This document shows, piece by piece, positions 12,355-24,300 of a stretch of 64,000 nucleotides of DNA (position 1 is its first letter; every line of letters starts with the position of its first letter). The notes beneath the pieces were generated by a model. It searched no databases. It had not been told where the DNA came from and saw nothing but the letters and a program-made list of their open reading frames with translations. A program made the position numbers and the translations under genes. The DNA is taken from assembly GCF_001949145.1 (NCBI RefSeq), contig NW_019091484.1, forward strand, positions 153,798 to 217,797, read 5' to 3'. The stretch is from Acanthaster planci. Its lineage: Eukaryota > Echinodermata > Asteroidea > Valvatida > Acanthasteridae.

Positions 12355-12712
12355 AACTCGTCGGGTGCCAGGAAGAAGGCTGTAAGCACTTATGACCTTT
12401 TGCCGGGAAGCATAATCGCTTCAAACAATTTTCCCGGTAAAAGGACGTATTGTATGTATGCAACTGTTTTATTTTAATGAAATATAAAGATTTCTTTGCA
12501 AATAGTTCCAAAAGCATTTCCCAAGTCATGTGATAAGTTGTTCAAAGGTTGCTTTTTGCACAGCCTGTGTTGATTTTGTAGTAAATTTTATCCGTTTTTA
12601 CCAAATAAAGAGAGTGTGTTGCTTACGTCCTTTTACCTGAAAATTTTTTCTACTGTAATCATGCTTCTGGGCAAAAGGGTGTAAGTGCGCTTATGACCTT
12701 TTGCTGGGCACA
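12355..12712. repeat. Foldback element with nested palindromic ends
   Basis: 12383-12450 is an imperfect inverted copy of 12622-12690, sharing gtaagyrc, cttttgcc, gaagcat and ggtaaaaggacgta. Each end is itself near-palindromic around cacttatgaccttttgc. A non-autonomous DNA element or local inverted duplication in the non-coding stretch after the SLC35E4-like gene. Confidence 0.6.
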
Positions 12713-13973
12713 CAACGAACTGCGAGCACATCTCTGTGCCAAGGTCAATGAAATATTACTTTGGTATTTCATAAATATTATCTTAATACTGCACTCATAC
12801 CATGGTAGCTATTCTCACTAGGGGCCATTCAGGTTCAATTTGAGGGCTGAAGGCAAAGGATATTCACTGGACGGTTCACCAAACCTGCTTAACAGGTGAA
12901 CATGATAACGCATGAGTTTCACTAGAACCTAGTCGCAGGCAAGGCACAGCGCATTACATTTTGATTGACCCGTCAAAAACTTTTGGGTCAAAACTTTTTG
13001 GCATTTAGGAAATCTTTGTGCTTAAAGGTTCCCGGGAATTGAGCTTATTTATACCACAGTACATACAATTTTTGAATTTTCTAATTTTTCACATATCTCA
13101 ACACTTTAAGGAATACACACGATTGGCATAACTTGCACTGTGTAGACAGTTTTGAATCTGCAATGGAAAGGTCTTCATCTCAATTTTCCTCTTCACAATT
13201 TCCCAGCTTAACAAAAATGTTTTACATGATGTTGGACAAATAATACTGTTTTGTTTCATTTTTACTGAATACAATGAAAAAGTTTTCTTTTCTGCTGATA
13301 AACTTTCTCCGTCCTCTCTAGCACACTACCTCTTGTATAAGGACATGGGGTGTCACTCATACTTATACAAACTCTCCAAGACTTTTCTTTGCGGCGGAAG
13401 AAGTCTTGCACCAAAACCCAAAAGTTTGGGTTGTGCCTGCAACAGATCAAGAGGTCATAAGATTTGATTGCGAGGGTCAAATTTAGAATAGGTAAGCTTG
13501 GAATGTGAAAGAGCTTCTGCCACAGCTTTGCATACAAGCTCAGACTGTGTCTTAATAAGGCATTACATTTTTCGGCACACATGAATTTCAAAAGAGAATG
13601 TCAACAACACCAACAACTGCTTAATGTACATGTAGATATGGCATTTGAATTGCCCGTATCCAAGCTCTGTTCACTTCAACCACAGATTGTGTCAATTTAC
13701 GAGATGAAAAGCGTACTGTACATGATCATTTACGTGCATGCATGAACCATCATTTGTTAGATCATTCTGCCCCACATTCCTGGTTCCTTCGAAATTCTCC
13801 AGGTCGTTTTAGGAGCATTTTGCAGGTCCGAGGAAGAAGAGCTAAGACTATGCATTTGTAGGATTTGATGTGTCTTGGAAACTTGAGGTACATGTACTAA
13901 GAATGTGCCATTGATTTCCTACAAAGTAGAAGATTTGGGAAGGTCCATAGCAGAAAAGCCTGGAGAGTTGTGG

Positions 13974-14464
13974 TTAGAAGTATGAATTCAGTGACCGGGA
14001 CACCCGGTTGTCCACGTACCACTTGACTGACCCTGCCTCCTGGTACATGACAGTGCCCAGCATGACGCACAGGATGCCCCCAAGGCTGAGCCAGGACACT
14101 TGATTGCGGAAGACCACCAGAGAGACAGCCACGTCAAGCACCACGGCTGCATTGCCTAGCACCTGCAGGGCCACCGGCGAGGTGTAGAAGGTGACCAGGA
14201 ATGTCATCAGGTTGTAGCCCACAGCGCACAGGCAGCTCATGAGGAGCAGGGCCGGGAGACGGAGGGTCACGATGGCCGGCCACCAGGGGATCCCCGAGGC
14301 TGTTGCTACCGGAGATGGGGCAGCAGTTGAGGTGGAAAAGGAGGAAGGGGAAAGGGCAGTGGGCTCCAGGAACAGGGTGGCCACTAGGAGCATGGCAGAG
14401 CTGGGAATGGACATGTGGTAGAGGAGGCGGATGGAATCGATGCGTTGCTCCTTGAGGAGAACAC
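13974..14464 (-). CDS. SLC35E4: SLC35E4-like, coding exon 2 (C-terminal half)
   Basis: The acceptor (minus strand) ccctccacag lies just above 14464. The split Gly codon is completed as GVLLKEQRID. It encodes residues 182-344 with four to five hydrophobic helices, and stops at TAA, 13974-13976. Confidence 0.9.
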
Positions 14465-15751
14465 CTGTGGAGGGAAGAGGTGAAAGACATGGACAGAGAC
14501 TTGGTAAAAATGAAGAGAAGAGTCTAGGGACAGACATGAGGGAGGAATGAATCAGCATACGCAGTGCTCTTTAAGATTACCAGAGAGGAAAAGGGAAAAT
14601 GAATGGCCATTGAACTCTAAGAGTTGTCAAAAGTAGGAGCAGGTATGACATGAAATAGAAATTATGCATTTACGCATTAATGCGTCCTCAGAGGGTAATA
14701 GTTTTGTAACACTCGGATAGGCTCAAGTAAACCTTTTGTGCATTCACTGTTTAAATTAAAATAACACAGTCCTTGAGACATCATCAAAGATTGTATAGTG
14801 CCGTGTAGCAGTACAAGATGGATGACTCGGCCAAAAAGTTGTTATTACCATGGGCCCCATTCGAGTGTGGACGTTAAGGCATAGGCGCCTGTGTATTAAC
14901 ATGCACTGCATAGGCGTAGTCCAACCCAAATGGTGCCCATGCGATAACAACGTTTTACACTTATTCACGGTGAAGTTCCCCATCTTGTGCTGCTACGCAG
15001 CACTATAAGATCTTTGGACACCATGGAGACGCTGGCAATGCATAACCTCTGTGGCTGACAAAATGGCAGGGATAATGTGACTGCACTGACCTCCAGTCAC
15101 AGTGAAAAGACATATTAAGATGAATTTCAGGTCCATGCAGTGCTGAACCCAAGAGCAGGTATAGTTTCTCTAAGGGTAGGAACAGATCTAAACAGCTATA
15201 TTCAAACCTTGCAATAAACTTTTCAGCGCTCTCAGTATGGTAGCCCCAACTGCTGCTAAAAAGCCATAAACATTGAAGTTGACTTCTCCCGTAATGCACA
15301 ACATGCTGCCGAAGCACAGAGGCACCATGGACATGTAAACATAGTTATTGACTGGTCGCTGAAAGAGGGCCCTGGAGAGGAGGACAGTCACCAGCGGCGA
15401 CAAAGCAAAGACCATCTTCAGGAAAGAGATGTAGAGGTGACGGAGGGCAATGTTGCCCAGGGTGACGGCTGAAGTGAAGACCACGCTCAGCACCAGGATC
15501 CTGAGGGTCAACCCGGGTGGGAGCTGCAGTCGGGCATTGCCCTCCCCGAAGGCCGCCCCCAAGGGGGTGTAGCGGAGCACCACTGAGCCGAAGAGGCAGG
15601 CCGAGAGCATGTGAAGTGTGGTGAGGAACACCGGGTAGCTGAAACGCTCCTCGTTGAAGAGCCACTTGTTGATGTTGCTGAGTCCAATACTGGCCAGGAT
15701 CCAGCCTGACATGACCAGGTAGGTCATGGTTCGGATGTGGGGCGTGGGCAT
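13974..15751 (-). CDS. SLC35E4: SLC35E4-like nucleotide-sugar/triose-phosphate transporter family protein (2 exons)
   Basis: Spliced model: exon 1 15751-15208, exon 2 14464-13974, giving 344 residues against about 350 in human SLC35E4. It is a drug/metabolite-superfamily membrane protein of about ten transmembrane helices. Family features visible are the N-terminal SNINKWLF (family SLNKWIF), LTTLHML after the first helix, LRHLYISFLKMVFALSPL, the VPLCFGSMLCITGE region and RALKSLLQGVLLKEQRID, which parallels human RGLKSVQQSALLQEERLD. The human-like LGNAAVVLDVAVSLVVF and the TMYQ ending (family LYHN) follow. The substrate of SLC35E4 is not established, so none is claimed. A Ser/Thr/Pro-rich insert between helices near residues 210-230 looks lineage-specific. 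The start ATG at 15751 is the first in frame and directly precedes helix 1. Head to head with CUSTOS. Confidence 0.9.
14796..15005. mobile_element. MITE with ~26-bp terminal inverted repeats, TA target site
   Basis: The left end TAGTGCCGTGTAGCAGTACA and the right end (reverse complement TAGTGCTGCGTAGCAGCACA) pair closely. Both are flanked by TA (14794-14795 and 15006-15007), suggesting a Tc1/mariner-like or similar TA-targeting element. There is no ORF. It lies in the single intron of the SLC35E4-like gene, and a decayed relative lies at 1580-1770. Confidence 0.7.
15208..15751 (-). CDS. SLC35E4: SLC35E4-like, coding exon 1 (N-terminal half)
   Basis: ATG at 15749-15751. It encodes residues 1-181 plus one base of Gly182, with the donor CAAG|GTTTGA. 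GC content rises clearly over the exon relative to its flanks. Confidence 0.9.
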
Positions 15752-16121
15752 TCTGATAGTCTAGTTAGATGTTAATTGGTTAACTTAAGCCCAGATCACT
15801 CATGCTGTGATTAGTTATGCAATGTGTGCCCTGTGAAAGAAAGGAAAAATAAGAGTCGCCATCATGCACGTTGGCAGGATTTTTTGGGGGGGGAACAAAG
15901 CAGTCATCAGCAGAAAACTGATAAACCATTAAAGAAATTTATGAGGTCATTTTTAATTTCTGAGGTGTTTTTAAGCAAATTGGTGAGTTTCTATTTTGGA
16001 AAGAGTTCCATGTCAGGACATCATTTAACACCTTGTGTACAAATCCTATGAGACTAGTCTGCAAATTTTAAGTGTTTTCTTAGTAAATACCAGTAGTTTT
16101 TAGTAAACATTTCAGTGTTAA

Positions 16122-16700
16122 CCACTTGCCACCGGGATTTCCGATACTGGACACGTGTTGTACGCATGGCCGGGTCTCCGAACTCGGACAAAGGAAACAG
16201 GGCCCTGTAACAAAAGACCGTACTACGAAAAAAAGACCAGGCTGCTGGGAATTACCGACTTTTTCACTCTCAAAATGAAGATAATTCAGCCTTGTTTTGA
16301 AACCGTATACCAGGCTTTGGGGCATTGAGAGCGAGCGGATTACTACTGGGCACAAAAGCACTCCACCACCGCAGCGATGAGCCACACAGCACTGCTGCAC
16401 GCTAATCTGGCCCCTATTGAAAAGAGGTCAGCAGCGCACTGTGCCAGGTTCATGAACAAAAGAAAATTACGTAACACCGCACAATCTGGGCTCTTTTTAC
16501 AAGGCAGCAGGCCTGGCTGAAATACTCTAGCGTCAATGTTGTCTGTCAGATTAGAGTAGAAGCCAGACAGTCGTTCATGTGGGTGTAAGTGTCCAGTAAA
16601 AGAAGATAGGAATTTGTAAAGAATTTTGAAAACAGCAAAAAAGGATATTTATCACGCCCCAGCATCATCAACATTGATAACTGCCACCGGTGCGAAGTGG
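16122..16700. mobile_element. piggyBac-type non-autonomous element, copy B
   Basis: Precise TTAA duplications at 16118-16121 and 16701-16704 flank ends CCACTTGCCACCGGG and (reverse complement) CCACTTCGCACCGGTGG. It is 579 bp with no transposase. Shared internal blocks with copy A include cagccttgttttgaaac, cacgctaatct and acgtaacaccgcacaatctg. It is the better preserved of the two copies at its termini. Confidence 0.85.
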
Positions 16701-16769
16701 TTAATATGACTTTTTAGGAAACGTTATCACTCTCTGATGGTTAATAACAAACCAGTAGGCCTATTCCCA

Positions 16770-16807
16770 GAACTGTAAGCCACACTCCGGAGTGTGGCTT
16801 ACAGTTC
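16770..16807. repeat. 38-bp perfect palindrome (hairpin 1)
   Basis: The half GAACTGTAAGCCACACTCC is followed at once by its exact reverse complement. Imperfect symmetry continues outward (ctatt-ccc / ggg-taatag). Its outer ends resemble those of the hairpin at 17283-17355. Confidence 0.9.
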
Positions 16808-17282
16808 CAGGGTAATAGTATACACTACTGCAAGGTAAATTAGTGATGTCCATATATGGAGCTCTTACCCCCATTTGTTACAATTTTTCCCCCTTTTTAT
16901 TAACCCAGGGAGCTTGTGCCCCCTTGCATGCCATGTCCATACCCACGATCAATAAACATGATAAAGTAGACAATAATTTCTAAATACAGTACATGGGGTT
17001 GGCTGATTACAATGTGCTTCCAGATGATCCTGTCAAAAAATCTGAGTTTACTTCCACTTTTTAACCATTCTTCCAGAAATGTGAATAAGACAAAAAGGTG
17101 ATCAAATGATGGCACTGTAATATGACAGCCTAGTTCTGCCTTTCCAAGCTCCTAGAGGTGGACAAACTCCATACTATTTACTAAATTCTTAGTTTAAGGG
17201 ATTGATTGAACAAATAATAAACATGTCTGCACGAATCACACTTGACAGCACTGAATACATGTAAATGTATTATCATCATCAC

Positions 17283-17355
17283 TTACCCTTAGAACTGTGG
17301 GGTCCGACATCCACTCCTCTCCCTCGCACGTCGGACCCCACAGTTCTGGGGGTAA
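17283..17355. repeat. Hairpin 2, 18-bp perfect stem with 21-base loop
   Basis: Arms AGAACTGTGGGGTCCGAC (17291-17308) and the exact reverse complement (17330-17347), extended by ttaccctt / gggggtaa. The outer TTACCC...GAACTGT portion is shared with hairpin 1, while the inner stem sequence differs. Confidence 0.9.
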
Positions 17356-17512
17356 TCATCACTCCGTGAGATGTACTTGACAATCAAATTTTAAAATTTC
17401 AACATGATTAAATGATCACGATCAATTTCATACATGTTATAGGAGATGGCAAAGCAAAAATGATAGGAGTCCTAATTCCATGGAGATCATTTACTAGCAT
17501 GATTAGACATGT

Positions 17513-17589
17513 TAGACCTGTAAACAGGGCCCAACGAATACTCCTCCATACACCGGAGGAGTATTCGTCGGGCCCTGTTTACGGGTCTA
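17513..17589. repeat. Hairpin 3, ~35-bp stem with 7-base loop
   Basis: The left arm 17513-17547 (tagacctgtaaacagggccc and onward to actcctcc) pairs with 17555-17589 with only a few mismatches around the loop atacacc. The right-arm sequence recurs alone at 19790-19820. Confidence 0.9.
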
Positions 17590-18215
17590 GATCATGATCA
17601 TCATGATGACGAAAAGTTACTGATCACTGCACCTCGGACTAGTCTATTTCTACCTCCATGATCGTTATCAGGCCTATACCTTTTATATTAGAATTAGCAT
17701 GGACTGGCTGGAGGTAGGAAAAGCTAGACACAAGTACAGGGAAAATACATGCATCTTTTTTCACATCTTCTTCCTTTTTAATTCTAAGCTGTTCCTTCTT
17801 CAGAACTGAACATATTCTTACACTGCATACCTTAAGTGACAGCAGCCCGCGATCAGTCACATTTGACAGTACAAGCATGACAGGCGTGAATCTCATTTCT
17901 ACTATGTTGATTAAAATTGCGCCCTCAAGAGCTTTGAATATGGGCGCTGGGCACTGATCGCTATAATATCTTCCAGTTCAGTATTAAAATTATTCTTATC
18001 CAGTGTGCCCAGAACACAATGAAATGTTTATTTTTTTCAATTTTTTTCCCTAACAAGATCATTCCAATGTATTTTAGGCCTAAAATGAATGCTACAAAGT
18101 ACAATTTATTATGTCCTCGTACATCATGTCTGCGCCCACTGTGATTGTTTTCGACAAAGTAACGTACATGTACATGTTCGTAAACCTGAAATCAAAGCAT
18201 TAAAAACGGGCAAAT

Positions 18216-18309
18216 ATGACAGAATCAAGCTCCAGCTCTGACGAAGAGGAAAAAGCTAAGCTTAAATCTGCTGCATGGCCATGTTTTTCTCACAGAACCA
18301 TATTGAAAG
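18216..18309 (+). CDS. CUSTOS: CUSTOS exon 1
   Basis: ATG 18216-18218. It encodes MTESSSSSDEEEKAKLKSAA and on to HRTILK, ending in phase 1 at donor gtattt (18310). It is too short to stand out as an ORF and is identified by homology and phase. Confidence 0.85.
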
Positions 18310-21300
18310 GTATTTCTCTACTGTCAAGGGCTAGCCCCATGATTAATCAGATCATGGAGGAAATGTGTTTTATTCCTCTGTGATCAGATCGGGGACCAAA
18401 CCACAATACGCCAGACTATGCATACGCCGCTCGTTTGTGCAACGATGACGTAATTATTGATCACGGTTCGCAAATGACATCGATCTCTTTATCAGCCCAA
18501 AACTTCAAAACCAATTCCTCTGATTGATCAAATTTACAGGAAATATGCTAGGGGCCTACCCAAGATCTAAATGAAACTTTCCTTTCATTTGGTATCTCTA
18601 AAAGCGGACTGAGGAGATTTTTTGGTCAAATCTTGCATTGGAATTTGGATGTGTTGAAGTCCAACTGTGCCGATGAAAACGTCGTCGCGAAAAAATGAAG
18701 CTTTGCCGAAGTTTACTTTTTGCATGAAAATGTTGCCATTAAAAATCTCCATCAATTCACCCTGGAAAATTTTATGTTTATACAGTGACGGTTTTCCAAA
18801 ATAGCAATTGGATACAATTTTGCCATAAACTCCAATGGTAATGGCAATGGCAGCCATGTTGGCCGCCGGCATTTCAAATCTCATTATTTTCCCAAAATCG
18901 CGCGGGAAAATATTCATCATTATCACATGACCTAGTAAAAATGATGTCATAGAGTACCGAAGTGTGACGTCACTGTGAACCAGAAAGTGCAGTGCAAATG
19001 AAATGAATGAAGTATGCGCGCGTGTTGGTTCACGCGCTGATTCACGCGCTTATGCCTTTTACACACTAATTGTGCGCATGATGTATTCTCTTCGGTACTT
19101 TATTGCCGCTTTTGTGAGCCAAAATTCCACTGGTATGTTCACTGTTTACGGGGTAAACTATCCACTAGGTTGCTAATACTAATAGCAGAAAACTCGCCTT
19201 TTCCTCGTTTGGAGGAAAACTGTTGTCTTTTGTTGCCGTTTTCCCACTCTTAACTAATTTTGGCGTGACTTGTACATTACATGGACTCCTTTGTATTGTT
19301 AAGTAATGGAAGCCTGTACGAGAACCTGTCTAGTTTGCACCTAGGCTTCAGCACTTACGAATTTCATTCAGATCTGCGAGAGTACCTGTCGATCTACATG
19401 TAAGTAGTCATGAAAACTTACGGCTGTTTCGTGTCGCAGCTAATACGCAATGCCATTGGCTGGTTCTTTGTCCAGTCACGCTGCTTGTGGCAAATCATTG
19501 GTAGTGCAGCTGACATTCTGTGACGTGACACGAAAGTGATGAAACAGCCATCAGGTTTGTGCAAGTGGGGCAAAAACAAGGAAAAGGTGAGTTTTCTGCA
19601 ATTAGCAACCTAGTGGATAAAAAAAAATACATCTTGAAAATAGTGGATAGTTTACCCCGTAAGTAGCGAACATACCGGTGGAATTTAAGCTCATAAAATC
19701 AAGCGGATGTTTGGTTATGCCCACGAATATCCCGGATAAAATTTTCAAAAGAAATCCATATAAATTGGGACAGCGCTCCAGTAGATGACGGAGGAGTATA
19801 CCTCGGGCCCTGTTTACGGGTAACCATGTCTACAGGTTTCTATTAAAGTTCAGGCTTGCGAGAGTGCCTAAGGGTGCTTTTGCAGAATGATTAGGCCCAT
19901 AATAAAAATAATAATGAAGTTGGTTTGATGTTTCCTGATGGATGCCTTGCTAACTCTATGATTCAAATTCAGACATGGATGGTAGGCCTATGGGCTATGC
20001 TAGTCCGAGTAACTTCACTGAATTTGGACCGTACAAATCGCCTTTTTTATCATTTGGACATGGTCGAGCGATAGGAGAGTCCAAGTACCTTCCATAGGCA
20101 TTTGCTTCCATTAATTCATTGCACTCAAAATAGCTTCTACTCTGAATTCACCTCCAAACCGATCCTTAAACTGTCTAATGCGCCCGGCTATGGACCAAGT
20201 GAGAATCAGAGATTCCAGTAATGATGGTTTACTCACATTTGGGAAGAAAAGAGAAATTTCCCCTTCAAATCAGAAACTTGTCTTGTCGTCAGCTCAGTGT
20301 CGCCATCTTGTTCAAATCATGTTCATCACAGGCTCCATACATGTATGTCCAAAACATAATACCTTCATTTGAAAATGTACAGAAGTCATATTTTCATGGT
20401 GGGATAGCTGATGATATCCGATAGCAGAGGGGATTTTGGCTTTAAAAAAAATCACCGCGATGATCACTTAAAGGAGCGACAAATGCAACATTATGCAGAA
20501 CGCACACACGCTGCTGTTGGGAACCGCGATGGGTGAAAAACAATCGTCACCGATCTTAATTTACAGCGGTGATTCTGTAAACAAAATTGTTTTTTTGCAA
20601 GATCTTCAAGTAAGCTATTTCAGAGAAGCATGAATAGAGTTCCGAGCAATTTTGTCCTTCTGAAAATGACGCCAATTTTTTCTGAATTGTGGAACTGGCT
20701 AAATTGCAGAACTGAACAATCAACTGTCCAGCTCTGTCATTGTGCTTGTGTGTGGAACTAAAGGAGTTGAATCTGTCTGGGCAGGCCTCCACCACGTTAG
20801 TTAGGGGACAGTTTCTTTCGCTATGTAAATTAGGACCAAGTTGTCAGGTCATTCTCGGAAAGGGTTTCATAAGCAGACATCATTTGACCAGGTCGGGGAC
20901 CAAACCACAGTCTAATGATGTCGCTAGTTTCTGCTCCTGTCACTTGTTCAGGAAGTGATGTTGTCATTTTTATCATGTCACATGAAAATGATATCATTTT
21001 TCTTGTGAGATTTTGGGAAAATAACAACACAACTATGGCGGCAGCCAGCCGTTAGTGTTAGGGTCTATGGCCAAACTACACGTAATTTGGAAATTTTTAA
21101 TGGCAACATATTCATGCATAAAGTAAGCCTCAGTAAAACTTTACTTTTTTCACATTAACTTTTCCATCAGCGGAACCCTCCTACCCACAAATACAATACA
21201 AATTCAACACCTCTGGTGCAAGATTCAACCAAAAAATCTCCTTGATCCACTCTTAACTCTTCAAGATTCCAAATAAAAGAAAAGTTTAATTGATATCCTG

Positions 21301-24300
21301 GATAGCATGTTTCCAGTAAATTTGAGCAATCGTTGCTTTTGTATCATAGTTTTCGGCCAATAAAGAGATCAATGTCATAAGCAAACCATGATCTAAAAAA
21401 AGCTCAGAAATTACATCATCGTTGTACAGTCAAGCGGCACATGTATGCATGGTCTAGCGTTGTCGCTAGATTGTGGTTGGGTCCCTGACCTGTTGACAAG
21501 CTGTGCGCAAACCCCATGAAAAAGGCCTGAAAAACTCTGGACATGTAGGCTATTTTCAGAGTAATTGCTTCAATATTTTCCCCTTGCTAAATTTGACATT
21601 TTAGGACGTGTTATCTATTTCTAATGGCTGGTGATGTCCATTTACGGTACACTTATCCATTTCTCCCCCACAAAATAGGTGAAATAACGTACCTTGTCGT
21701 GCAAACTCCCAAACAGTCCACCAGGAACTGAACTGGGAGTCCATTCCAACAACTACATATGTGCATGTTTCCTGGTGTGTGTGTGTGTGCTTGGGCCTGC
21801 GCAAACCTTAACCAGTTAACGTTGGTTTATCTTGCCAGAGAAAGCTGCTGGGGGCAGGTTTTTTTCCTGCAAATTCTTCGAAATTGAAATTTATTTATCA
21901 TGCAACCCATCATGACGCATTAACGCAACTAGATGAAATAAGAAGTCTTAAACGAACGTACATGTCTTCCGTGGAACAAATAAGGAAAACTCTGTATGTT
22001 TACACATCATCTAGTGTCAAGTGGTTAAATTTGCCCACCTGGTGTGGCCTCAGATAGCAACAGATATCCACATGATACAGAAGGGAAGGATGTTCTGTGG
22101 ACCTGCCCACGTCCACAGGACTTTTCCCCTTCTCTGAAAAATTTGTTATTCATGGGATGAAAAAAATTCGTTCAAAGTTACAATTCATATAAAAGTGAAA
22201 CGTCCTGCAGTTTAATGTACATTGACCATGGGATTGATTTTAAAATAAGAATGCTAATCTTACTGTGGGGGGAGAGAAAAATTGATTTAAAATCCCCATA
22301 TTTGGTCTAGATAAAGATGGCACATTCCCATAATATTTAATAAAAGTGATCACATTTGCTTTTTCTATGCAGGGAGAAACCTTGATACTGAACTGAAGCC
22401 AAAGAAGAAGAGTTTGAGGTAGATTTTCCATTTTTCAATTTTCATTATTTGTAACGTCAACCGGGATATCGTATAAATAATGCCGTGTCAGTGAAACCTG
22501 ATGAAATCGCGAAAAAAGGAGAAAATACTTTAGAAAGTCTGAAAAAAAGTTATTCAAGGGTTAATAATGGACTTATACATCTTTTATGACTGTCTTCCTC
22601 TGAAGAATCCTGGAGGATTTTAAAGATCAGGGAGATTACAGAAATGTGGATGCAACAGCAGAGCAGAAAGCGTTTATTGCCAAGAAGCTAACTTCATGGC
22701 TTGACAGGTAATACATTTTTTATTGCACTCTTTTCTATTGAGTGGTAAAATAGTACGTCGGAAGTGCCTACCCTCTGTTACAAGATACCCAATTGCCCTC
22801 TTATTCTGAATAGATGCAGCTTCTGAGGGGATGGTTGACAGCTTTCAGTGAATTTCTATTTATTGCGTTCTCTGATTTTTTTCTCTTATTATGCGTTTCC
22901 TTTTGAGGGATTTTCTGACTGACAGTTGAGTTGCCAGAAATCTTGGTACATGTTCTTTTGAACTGTCTCCAATTGTCTTTCAATGAATGGTTGGGGAGGT
23001 ACTATCTAATAAAAGTGCCTTTTATTCTTCTAGTTCGATCTCAGTTGTTGATGGACAGACATCACAAAGCCTGACTTCAGTAGCTATGGTAGATGATTCT
23101 GATACGTGTAAGTAGACTTGGGCCTTTGGGTTAATGAGAAGTTCTTTACAAACAAAAGTTGATTTGAGAAGCTTAACCCCTTCGCGTCGGGACGCGGCTA
23201 GAAATGCCGTAAAAATTGAGATCCTCAGCCCGCTTTTCAGCTATTATTCTCGGCCCACACTCGAGCAAACACGGTGAAAGAAGGCAGACCCTGGCTCTTG
23301 TATATATGGTGATTGGCCGTTGTGTATAGCCAAGAAATGAAAAGACCAAATTTGCATCATAATCACCAGCTTCACAATAGTCCCCACTTTGAAAAAAGGC
23401 AACGGGAATGTGGAAGCGTGAGTAGAGCCGCATGCCAGCGAACAAATCAGCCTTTTCACTGTGTTTTCAGCAAGGAGAAACATTGAATGCTGGCATTTGT
23501 TGGCAATATGTTCTGTTTTTACTTTTGAGATCAACACTGAGGCCAGGGATGTTGTTTTGGATCTCATTGTTTTGGAAAGCTTAGTCACCTCTGTCATCAG
23601 TTGGCAAATATACATTTACAAGCATTGGGCATAATCCCAAGCAGTGGGTGAGAACAAACTTGTACTTAGCACGAATAGTAAGCAGCTCCAAAAAAATATG
23701 CACGCAGCGGGAACTTTGGCTGTTGATTGAAATTCACCAGCAGGAGCCTTGAGATTGGCTGTAACTGTTTCATCAGTGAATAATGTGTGCATTTATTTCA
23801 TGTGCCGGTGTTGGATTCAGATGACTTCCAGCTCTTCTCAACCTCCGAGCCGGGACCCCCAGTGGAGGCAGCCCAGCCTGAGAGGAGGAAACAGCGCCCT
23901 CTACAGAGCAGCAGCGACAGGTGAGCTACACTGGTCAAACGGTCCATCAGAGACCGGAAAAGATGCTTTACAGTAATTAATACTGATAGAGTTGATGATG
24001 ATAAGACTCAAAACACTCGGTAATATCTTCAGTCAGGTTTTTCTCCTTTGTTGTTCTTTTTGCTTCCAATTTTTCAGATGGTGTTGTTGAAATGTGGTTG
24101 AAAAGGGTAGCTGAAACACAAATCTGAACTGAGCACAGAGTGACATTTTGTCCATTTCACAGATGGTCATCTTCAACAGAAACATGAAATTAAGATGATT
24201 ATTTTCCAATTAATTCAATTCTTGGGCTTCGCATTCATCTTTCAAGAGGTTTGGTAATGAATGTATTCCTGTTTCCTTTTGTTTTCATTTGAATGTTCTG

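Larger units (their letters stand above)
9544..13973 (-). other. Gene-free stretch downstream of the SLC35E4-like stop; possible 3' UTR
   Basis: No coding exon is supported on either strand. The stretch holds a hairpin at 11044-11100 and a foldback repeat at 12355-12712, otherwise AT-rich non-coding sequence. Whether it is transcribed as 3' UTR cannot be decided from sequence. Confidence 0.35.
15752..18215. promoter_or_regulatory. Divergent intergenic region between SLC35E4-like and CUSTOS
   Basis: The two genes start in opposite directions from this 2.46-kb interval, so it must hold both promoters and 5' UTRs. No TATA box or initiator could be assigned with confidence. It contains a piggyBac-type MITE and three long hairpins, listed separately. 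Confidence 0.5.

Noticed and set aside
18585-18950. 121-codon minus-strand open frame in CUSTOS intron 1
   Set aside because: It lies entirely inside a repeat copy (18382-18955) and the frame is not kept in the other copy at 20882-21499.
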